Both the position numbers and the translations under genes were made by a program. A stretch of DNA of 5,420 nucleotides from Bacteroidia bacterium (GTDB taxonomy: Bacteria; Bacteroidota; Bacteroidia; Bacteroidales; Azobacteroidaceae), in the NCBI GenBank assembly GCA_025996865.1, contig BNTV01000198.1, forward strand, positions 1 to 5,420. Direction: 5' to 3'. Shown here piece after piece: positions 1 to 4,840 of the stretch (within the stretch, counting starts at the first letter, position 1; each line of letters begins with the position of its first letter). Under the pieces are notes generated by a model. It had not been told where the DNA came from, searched no databases, and worked only from the letters and a program-made list of their open reading frames with translations.

Positions 1-397
1 GGTTAATTTAGCCGACCTGTTGGATTTTCATTACGCACTTTTCAAATTCGGATTCCAAATAGGGCGTATTTCTGTTCAGGAAATTGACATTTCCGGGATT
101 GATGTCGATATGGTTGAAAAAATTGTTCCACATAAAAGAGTGATAACTTTGGGGATGGTCTTCCGGAATACCGATGTATTCGTCCATATTGAACGTAATC
201 ACATGTTTGAATGAAACCAAACCTTTTTGATTCAGTTCAATCAAGTATTTGTACATTCCCAATGGGGACGAGCCGGTGGGTAATCCCAAAACAAAAGGAT
301 TATCATCCGTAGGATTTGCTTTAACAATTTCAGAAGCAACGTAATAGGCAGCCCACTGTGACAAGGCTTCATAATCTGATTGTATAATTACTCTCAT
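1..397 (-). pseudogene. nagB: Glucosamine-6-phosphate deaminase, N-terminal half with in-frame stop
   Basis: NagB converts glucosamine-6-phosphate to fructose-6-phosphate plus ammonia in the cytoplasm, linking amino-sugar use to glycolysis. The visible 129 residues match the family N-terminus: start MRVIIQ, the sugar-phosphate loop LPTGSSP (about 39-45), and FNMDEY with the catalytic Asp72. The HPQSYHSFMWNNFF stretch (about 81-94) is also typical. The family is about 260-270 residues long, so the later Asp-His-Glu catalytic residues (about 141-148) are missing here. Reading stops at TAA (8-10) just after IQQVG, where relatives continue YG-K/G-I-D-L-F. The two codons after the stop read I-N, so the frame appears intact and the stop looks like a point change (for example AAA to TAA) or a sequence error. 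The start at 397 follows a Bacteroidetes -7 box by a short leader. The rest of the gene lies left of the window. Family identity is sure; whether the gene is truly broken is not. Confidence 0.85.
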
Positions 398-425
398 AAA
401 TTTTATAATATTTAGAAAAATTACA

Positions 426-433
426 CAAAACTA
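426..433 (-). promoter_or_regulatory. Putative nagB promoter, -7 box
   Basis: The minus strand reads TAGTTTTG, an exact fit to the Bacteroidetes -7 consensus TAnnTTTG. It would place the transcript start near 420 and leave a leader of roughly 22-25 bases before the nagB ATG. No convincing TTTG-like -33 box is seen 19-21 bases upstream, so this is a call from half a promoter. It sits back to back with the ROK kinase promoter. Confidence 0.5.
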
Positions 434-442
434 TAAAAAAAA

Positions 443-474
443 ATCGAATTAATAAGAAAGATTTCCTAAATTTG
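443..474 (+). promoter_or_regulatory. Putative ROK kinase promoter
   Basis: The box TAAATTTG (467-474) fits the Bacteroidetes -7 consensus TAnnTTTG. Twenty bases upstream is ATCG (443-446), at best a weak -33 element. The expected transcript start is near 480, giving a leader of about 25 bases before the kinase ATG at 505. The divergent nagB -7 box begins only about 30 bases to the left, so the two promoters share the same short A/T-rich stretch and could interfere with each other. Confidence 0.5.
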
Positions 475-494
475 CAGCATTAATAAACAATAAA

Positions 495-512
495 ATGAAA
501 AGCAATGGATAA
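495..512 (+). other. Minimal leader ORF (MKSNG-stop) overlapping the kinase start
   Basis: An ATG at 495 begins a five-codon frame ending in TAA at 510-512. It overlaps the kinase start codon (505-507) in another frame. Being close to the predicted transcript start, it is the first ATG on the mRNA. Ribosomes terminating here could restart at the kinase ATG a few bases back. It may equally be chance in an A-rich leader; nothing beyond position supports translation. Confidence 0.2.
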
Positions 513-1470
513 ACCTTATGCAATTGGAGTCGATATGGGCGGTACGAACACCGTCATCGGACTCGTGGACAGGAGAGGAGATATATTGATTCGCAGTTCT
601 ATCAGTACGGTTGATTACAATACCGGCGAAAGTTATGTAGAAGCATTGGGAAATGCAATCAATGATTTGATTACTCAAAATAACTTTACCGGTGACGTGA
701 TCGGTATCGGTATGGGCGTTCCCAACGGAAACATGAACGACGGCACGGTCGAAAAAGCAGCCAATATTCCTTGGGCTAAAACAGTGGTTGTGCCTTTGGC
801 TGCGATGATTTCCGAGAAAACGGGCTTGCCTTGTAAATTAACGAATGACGCCAATGCAGCCGCCTTGGGCGAAATGGCATACGGAGCGGCAAAAGGTTTG
901 AAAGATTTTATTGTGATTACGCTGGGAACCGGTTTGGGTAGCGGAATTGTCGCCGGAGGGCAATTAATCGTCGGTCACGACGGTTTTGCCGGTGAATTAG
1001 GCCACATAAGACCGGTCCGCTACAACGGCCGTTTGTGCGGTTGCGGACGTACAGGTTGTTTGGAAACCTACGCTTCGGCAACGGGAGTAGCCAGAACCGC
1101 TCGCGAGTTTTTAGAAATCTATCCCGAAAGAGAAACCGTATTAAGAGATATTACTACTCGTCCGATAACATCCAAAGATGTATTTGAGGCAGCTAAAGCC
1201 GAGGACAAAATGGCGATTGAGATTTTTGAATTTACCGGAAGAATTTTGGGTGAGGCTCTTGCCGATTTCATTACGTTTTCCAGTCCGAAAGCCATTATTT
1301 TATTTGGTGGTTTGGCACATGCAGGCAATTTCCTGTTGGAACCCTTGAAAAAAACGATGGCTAAAAATATCTTGAGTATCTACGAAGGGAAAACGGAAAT
1401 TATTGTATCCCAGTTGAATGATGCGGAGGCGGCTATTTTGGGGGCGAGCGCTTTGGCTTGGGAACAGTGA
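505..1470 (+). CDS. ROK-family sugar kinase, probable glucokinase
   Basis: This 321-residue cytoplasmic enzyme transfers phosphate from ATP to a hexose, most likely glucose to glucose-6-phosphate. The N-terminal ATP phosphate loop is DMGGTN (10-15). The catalytic aspartate lies in TNDANAAALGE (Asp115). The second ATP-binding stretch is ITLGTGLGSG (138-147). The ROK signature follows: GELGH (163-167) and CGCGRTGCLE (178-187), where His167, Cys178, Cys180 and Cys185 are the expected zinc ligands. The C-terminal adenosine-binding stretch is ILFGGL (265-270). All key residues are present and the length is normal for the family. It resembles the Bacteroides ROK glucokinases (RokA type). An N-acetylglucosamine or mannose kinase role cannot be excluded, especially next to divergent nagB. 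The start at 505 is the first in-frame ATG and places the Asp-Gly-Gly-Thr loop at the usual distance. No Shine-Dalgarno is seen, as is common in this phylum. No co-directional gene follows closely, so it is probably transcribed alone. Confidence 0.92.
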   Translation: MDKPYAIGVDMGGTNTVIGLVDRRGDILIRSSISTVDYNTGESYVEALGNAINDLITQNNFTGDVIGIGMGVPNGNMNDGTVEKAANIPWAKTVVVPLAAMISEKTGLPCKLTNDANAAALGEMAYGAAKGLKDFIVITLGTGLGSGIVAGGQLIVGHDGFAGELGHIRPVRYNGRLCGCGRTGCLETYASATGVARTAREFLEIYPERETVLRDITTRPITSKDVFEAAKAEDKMAIEIFEFTGRILGEALADFITFSSPKAIILFGGLAHAGNFLLEPLKKTMAKNILSIYEGKTEIIVSQLNDAEAAILGASALAWEQ

Positions 1471-1496
1471 TATTTTAGACAATGAAGAATTATGAT

Positions 1497-1533
1497 AATA
1501 CGAAACTCTTATGGGAGTTTCCATTCCCGTATT
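1497..1533 (+). terminator. Interrupted hairpin after the kinase gene
   Basis: AAACTC (1503-1508) pairs with GAGTTT (1515-1520) around a six-base loop. AATACG (1497-1502) pairs with CGTATT (1528-1533) outside it, leaving a seven-base bulge (1521-1527) on the 3' side. It starts 27 bases after the kinase stop, the usual place for a terminator. No clean U-run follows, so it may instead be a 3'-end stabilising or processing structure. Confidence 0.4.
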
Positions 1534-1586
1534 GTTAATAACTGTTAATTCTCAAATGCGTTTGCCCCTGGATTTTCTATTTTAAT

Positions 1587-1618
1587 ATTGTTTTCTTTAT
1601 GAAAAAATTGTACCTTTG
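1587..1618 (+). promoter_or_regulatory. Strong rpsA promoter (Bacteroidetes type)
   Basis: TACCTTTG (1611-1618) is an exact TAnnTTTG -7 box followed by CACCC, a pattern I associate with highly expressed Bacteroides genes. ATTG (1587-1590) lies exactly 20 bases upstream, the correct spacing for the -33 element. The transcript should start near 1623-1625. Confidence 0.75.
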
Positions 1619-1622
1619 CACC

Positions 1623-1680
1623 CGTTTTATAAGACAACATAAAGTCTAATTTACTAATTAACAAAAATTTATTAAAAAAC
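1623..1680 (+). promoter_or_regulatory. A/U-rich rpsA 5' leader
   Basis: The predicted leader is about 56-58 bases long, nearly free of G after its first bases, and has no Shine-Dalgarno motif. A small stem, AGAC (1632-1635) with GTCT (1644-1647), is the only visible structure. The last 20 bases are almost all A and T, ending in an A-run just before the ATG. S1 represses its own mRNA in Escherichia coli, and an unstructured A/U-rich leader would suit S1 binding, but autoregulation here is inference only. Confidence 0.35.
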
Positions 1681-3690
1681 ATGAGTGAAGAATTAAACAA
1701 AGAGCAACCGGAAGAGGCAGTTGAATTGCAAGAAGCTACTCAACCGGTTGAAAATCCCGTGGTTGAAGAACCTGCTGCAACCGCAGAAGAACCGGCAGTA
1801 TTGGAAGTTGCCGAAATTCCTGCTCCTGAAGTAAAAGTTGAAGCGCCCGCGAAAGCGCCGAAAACCGGAGAAAAGAAACCGGCCGCTCCCAAAACTGATT
1901 TTGATTGGGATGCCTACGAAAAAGGAGATTCTTACGGAGATGTAAGTAAGGAAAAACTGATCGAAACTTATGATCAATCGTTAAGCAAAATCAGTGATCG
2001 AGAAGTAGTTATCGGTACAGTTACCGCTTTGAACAAACGCGAAGTTGTAATCAACATCGGTTATAAATCCGATGGTGTGGTTTCGATGACCGAATTTCGT
2101 TACAACCCCGATTTGAAAGAGGGTGACGAAGTGGAAGTGTATATCGAAAGCCAGGAAGACAAAAAGGGACAATTGCTCCTTTCTCACAAAAAAGCGCGTG
2201 CAACCCGTTCTTGGGACAGAGTAAACGCTGCGCTTGAAAACAACGAAATCGTTAAGGGTTACGTGAAATGCCGCACCAAAGGCGGTATGATTGTGGACGT
2301 ATTCGGCATCGAAGCTTTCTTGCCGGGTTCGCAAATTGACGTTAAGCCTATTCGCGACTACGATGTATTTGTAGATAAAACGATGGAATTCAAGGTTGTA
2401 AAAATCAATCAGGAATTCAAAAATGTGGTTGTTTCCCATAAAGCGCTTATCGAAGCCGAATTGGAACAACAGAAGAAAGACATTATCGCTAAATTGGAAA
2501 AAGGCCAGGTATTGGAAGGCGTGGTCAAAAACATCACTACCTACGGTGTATTCATCGACTTGGGCGGTGTGGACGGTTTGGTTCACATTACCGACTTGAG
2601 TTGGGGACGCGTTACCCATCCGGAAGAAGTGGTGAAATTAGACGAAAAAATCAATGTCGTTATTCTTGATTTCGACGACGAAAAGAAAAGAATTGCCCTT
2701 GGTCTGAAACAATTAACCCCGCATCCTTGGGATGCTTTGGACGAAAATCTGAAAGTAGGCGATGTAGTGAAAGGTAAAGTAGTTGTAATGGCTGATTATG
2801 GAGCATTTATCGAAATTGCTCCGGGTGTGGAAGGTCTTATTCACGTTTCCGAAATGAGCTGGACGCAACACTTAAGAAGCGCTCAGGATTTCATGAAAGT
2901 GAACGACGAAGTAGAAGCCGTTATCCTGACATTAGACCGCGACGAACGCAAAATGTCCTTGGGTATCAAGCAATTGAAATCTGATCCATGGGAAAATATC
3001 GAAGAAAAATACGCCCTCGGCAGCAAACATACCGCTAAAGTGCGTAACTTTACCAACTTCGGCGTATTTGTTGAAATCGAAGAAGGCGTTGAAGGTTTGA
3101 TTCACATTTCCGACCTTTCCTGGACGAAGAAAATCAAACATCCGAGTGAATTTACTTCTATCGGTTCGGAAATTGAAGTTCAAGTATTGGAAATCGACAA
3201 GGAAAATCGTCGTTTGAGCTTGGGTCACAAGCAGTTGGAAGAAAATCCATGGGATGTATTTGAAACCTTGTTTACTTTAGGTTCTATCCACGAAGGTACC
3301 ATTATCGAACTTTTGGATAAGGGGGCTGTCATTGCCTTGCCGTATGGCGTAGAAGGTTTTGCAACTCCGAAACATTTGGTAAAAGAAGACGGTTCGCAAG
3401 CGCAATTGGATGAAAAGTTACTTTTCAAGGTCATTGAATTTAACAAGGACTCCAAACGGATTATTCTTTCTCACAGCCGGATTTTCGAAGATGAACAACG
3501 TGCGGAAGCGAAGAAAGAAAAAGATGCTGCAGCTGCTGCAACTCCGGGCGCTGAAAAGAAAACGGCGAAAAAATCCGGAAAAGCGAAGAAAGAAGAACTT
3601 CCTGCTCAACCGGCCATGGAAAAAACCACTTTGGGTGATATTTCCGAATTGGCTGAATTGAAGGAAAAAATGGAAGGAAATAAAGAGTAA
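1681..3690 (+). CDS. rpsA: 30S ribosomal protein S1 with long acidic N-terminal extension
   Basis: S1 binds single-stranded mRNA on the 30S subunit and helps unwind and position it for initiation. The 669-residue product carries six S1 (OB-fold) repeats at roughly 107-170, 188-254, 275-343, 360-430, 445-516 and 533-598. Repeats 3 to 5 show the classic pattern YGVFIDL / GVDGLVHITDLSW, with equivalents at 372-394 and 458-481. Repeats 3 to 5 are each followed by LGxKQL and then PW (349-350, 436-437 and 523-524). The core closely resembles Bacteroidetes S1. Residues 1-72 form a low-complexity Glu/Pro/Ala/Val segment turning Lys-rich near 58-71, which makes the protein longer than the roughly 590-600 residues I recall for relatives. 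After repeat 6 comes a Lys/Ala linker (about 606-645) and a conserved-looking end TLGDISELAELKEKM. The ATG at 1681 is the only plausible start: no in-frame ATG occurs upstream in the leader, and the promoter lies just before it. Expression is expected to be high and monocistronic, ending at the terminator downstream. Confidence 0.97.
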   Translation: MSEELNKEQPEEAVELQEATQPVENPVVEEPAATAEEPAVLEVAEIPAPEVKVEAPAKAPKTGEKKPAAPKTDFDWDAYEKGDSYGDVSKEKLIETYDQSLSKISDREVVIGTVTALNKREVVINIGYKSDGVVSMTEFRYNPDLKEGDEVEVYIESQEDKKGQLLLSHKKARATRSWDRVNAALENNEIVKGYVKCRTKGGMIVDVFGIEAFLPGSQIDVKPIRDYDVFVDKTMEFKVVKINQEFKNVVVSHKALIEAELEQQKKDIIAKLEKGQVLEGVVKNITTYGVFIDLGGVDGLVHITDLSWGRVTHPEEVVKLDEKINVVILDFDDEKKRIALGLKQLTPHPWDALDENLKVGDVVKGKVVVMADYGAFIEIAPGVEGLIHVSEMSWTQHLRSAQDFMKVNDEVEAVILTLDRDERKMSLGIKQLKSDPWENIEEKYALGSKHTAKVRNFTNFGVFVEIEEGVEGLIHISDLSWTKKIKHPSEFTSIGSEIEVQVLEIDKENRRLSLGHKQLEENPWDVFETLFTLGSIHEGTIIELLDKGAVIALPYGVEGFATPKHLVKEDGSQAQLDEKLLFKVIEFNKDSKRIILSHSRIFEDEQRAEAKKEKDAAAAATPGAEKKTAKKSGKAKKEELPAQPAMEKTTLGDISELAELKEKMEGNKE

Positions 3691-3713
3691 ATTTTTTATT
3701 TCGAAAATATATT

Positions 3714-3758
3714 AAAAGAAAGCTGTCTAAATACCCTTTTTAGACAGCTTTCTTTTTT
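3714..3758. terminator. Bidirectional intrinsic terminator between rpsA and plsC
   Basis: A perfect 18-bp stem (3714-3731 with 3739-3756) encloses a seven-base loop. On the plus strand it ends in a T-run (3753-3758), terminating rpsA 24 bases after its stop. On the minus strand the A-rich foot and flanking A/T bases give a matching U-tract for plsC, whose stop lies only 6 bases from the stem. One structure therefore serves both convergent genes. Confidence 0.93.
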
Positions 3759-3762
3759 GTTT

Positions 3763-4515
3763 CTAACGATATTCCTCCCAAAGCCCGGATTCAATTTTTA
3801 CCCGGCTTACATCCACTAATTCCTTGATTTTCACCGCTGCTTCCCGAATATTTTCCACTTGTATCGAATCGGTTTCAATCGGATCATGAATAATCAATTC
3901 CATTTTGTGAGGATGAATAAGGTAGGTATGGATAGGTAAAATATTAAAAGAGCCGTTGATTGTAACCGGAACAATAGGCAATTTCAAGTCCAAAGCCATT
4001 TGGTAAGCGCCTTTTTTGAATTTGTTCATTTTACCTGTTTGGCTTCTGGAACCTTCCGGAAAAATGACGATGGATGCGCCATTTTTCAATTTAGACTCTG
4101 CGATTTGAATGGTTTTTGCCGCTGCTTGGGCTGAAGAATTATCCACGAAAATAAAGCCCGCCCGCTCACAGGCGTACCCGACCAAAGGGATTTTTCGTAA
4201 ACTTTGTTTCATTACCCATTTAATAGCTTGTCCAATATATCCGTAGATGAGGAAAATGTCGTAAGAACCTTGGTGGTTGGAAACAAAAATGTAAGATTGC
4301 CTTTTGTCCAACTTTTCTTTTCCAATTACTTTTACAGGACATAATGAAATGATACATACTAACTTAGACCATATTTTCCCCGGATAATGGCTGAAAATAC
4401 GTTCTCCTCCACACATGCATCCGATAGTGGTTATTAATGCTGTAAGTATGGTTATTATGAGAAATACCGGCAACCATATCAAAAATTGGTACAAGAAAAG
4501 AATAATGCGTTTCAT
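3763..4515 (-). CDS. plsC: 1-acyl-sn-glycerol-3-phosphate acyltransferase
   Basis: This membrane enzyme acylates lysophosphatidic acid at position 2 to give phosphatidic acid, the precursor of all glycerophospholipids. The 250 residues hold the ordered acyltransferase motifs. Motif I is NHQGSYD, with the catalytic His81 and Asp86 of HX4D. Motif II is AGFIFVDN (119-126). Motif III is FPEGSRS (152-158), which binds the glycerol-phosphate, and motif IV is LPIVPVTI (179-186). Residues about 5-33 form one hydrophobic membrane segment after a short basic start, MKR. Length and motif spacing are normal for PlsC. The ATG at 4515 is the only in-frame ATG after the upstream stop at 4540-4542. It is transcribed from its own promoter toward rpsA and ends at the shared terminator. 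A related lyso-ornithine-lipid or other acyl-glycerophosphate acyltransferase is possible, since the motifs do not fix the acceptor. Confidence 0.93.
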   Translation of the reverse strand: MKRIILFLYQFLIWLPVFLIITILTALITTIGCMCGGERIFSHYPGKIWSKLVCIISLCPVKVIGKEKLDKRQSYIFVSNHQGSYDIFLIYGYIGQAIKWVMKQSLRKIPLVGYACERAGFIFVDNSSAQAAAKTIQIAESKLKNGASIVIFPEGSRSQTGKMNKFKKGAYQMALDLKLPIVPVTINGSFNILPIHTYLIHPHKMELIIHDPIETDSIQVENIREAAVKIKELVDVSRVKIESGLWEEYR

Positions 4516-4523
4516 TCCATCAT
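4512..4523 (-). other. Minimal leader ORF (MME-stop) overlapping the plsC start
   Basis: On the minus strand ATG ATG GAA TGA runs from 4523 to 4512. Its TGA overlaps the plsC ATG in the common ATGA start-stop form. The plsC leader is predicted to be very short (about 11-13 bases), so these ATGs would sit at its extreme 5' end. Translation is unproven, and chance is likely in such a short stretch. Confidence 0.15.
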
Positions 4524-4531
4524 ATTTTTTA

Positions 4532-4563
4532 CAAAAATATTATAAATAGTCTGAAAAAACAAT
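4532..4563 (-). promoter_or_regulatory. plsC promoter (Bacteroidetes type)
   Basis: The minus strand reads TATTTTTG (4539 to 4532), an exact TAnnTTTG -7 box, with ATTG (4563 to 4560) 20 bases upstream as -33. This is the same ATTG-N20-TAnnTTTG arrangement as the rpsA promoter. The implied transcript start is near 4527, leaving a leader of only about 11-13 bases before the plsC ATG. Confidence 0.6.
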
Positions 4564-4634
4564 AGGAGCAAGGTAATTTTTATAAAAAAAACCTATTGTA
4601 CGATAAAATTTTATGGAATATTCGGACGCTACCG

Positions 4635-4754
4635 ATGCCGTATGGTGTCGTTTCCGCTGATTTGATTGTGGAAATTGAGAAAGACAAACGCCCCGATTAT
4701 GTAAACAAAGAGCAGCGTCTTTCTCTGTTAAATTCTTTACTAAGTAATTATTAG
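4635..4754 (+). pseudogene. Orphan coding-like island, 3' remnant of an unidentified gene
   Basis: From ATG 4635 to TAG 4752-4754 the plus strand reads 39 residues, beginning MPYGVVSADLIVEIEKD and ending LLNSLLSNY. The frame is open upstream as far as 4566 (after a TAG at 4563-4565), reading YDKILWNIRTLP just before the ATG. The codon choice looks genuine (CCG, GGT, GTC, GAA, AAA, CGC, GAT), and the stretch is clearly richer in G+C than the A/T-rich flanks on both sides. The residue mix (alternating hydrophobic, then charged, then a leucine-rich end) suits the C-terminal tail of a globular protein. I do not recognise the family. No promoter box or ribosome site precedes the ATG. The simplest reading is the surviving 3' end of a gene whose 5' part was lost, next to an insertion sequence. 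A genuine small protein of 39 residues is the alternative. Either reading is moderate at best. Confidence 0.4.
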
Positions 4755-4781
4755 GAGCTGTCAAAAAATAAACACATCAAA

Positions 4782-4789
4782 TAATTTTG
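4782..4789 (+). promoter_or_regulatory. Possible transposase promoter, -7 box
   Basis: TAATTTTG (4782-4789) is an exact TAnnTTTG match about 52 bases before the transposase ATG. No -33 element is convincing 19-21 bases upstream. A second near match (TAACCTTTG, 4806-4814) has one base too many. In A/T-rich DNA such a motif can occur by chance. Confidence 0.35.
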
Positions 4790-4840
4790 TATATTAAGAA
4801 AAAAGATAACCTTTGTAATCTCAAAAAAATAAGATAACAA

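Noticed and set aside
1981..2619. A 212-codon open frame on the minus strand inside rpsA.
   Set aside because: It is exactly antisense to the most conserved part of S1, its product is rich in Phe/His/Asn with no recognisable motif, and no promoter box precedes it. It is a shadow of S1 codon use.
3410..3661. A plus-strand open frame of 83 codons within the 3' part of rpsA, very rich in Lys and Arg.
   Set aside because: It is the +1 reading of the Lys/Glu-rich S1 tail. The S1 frame itself is intact and family-like through the same bases, so no frameshift is needed.
1681..3690. Repeated similar stretches (about 210-270 bases apart) that could be taken for DNA repeats or recombination sites.
   Set aside because: They are the nucleotide trace of the S1 domain repeats, for example the codons for GLIHxS and PW, and need no other explanation.
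4540..4764. A minus-strand open frame of 74 codons upstream of plsC.
   Set aside because: It overlaps the plsC promoter, and its reading is the complement of the more convincing plus-strand island at 4635-4754. Its residue mix shows no family signal.
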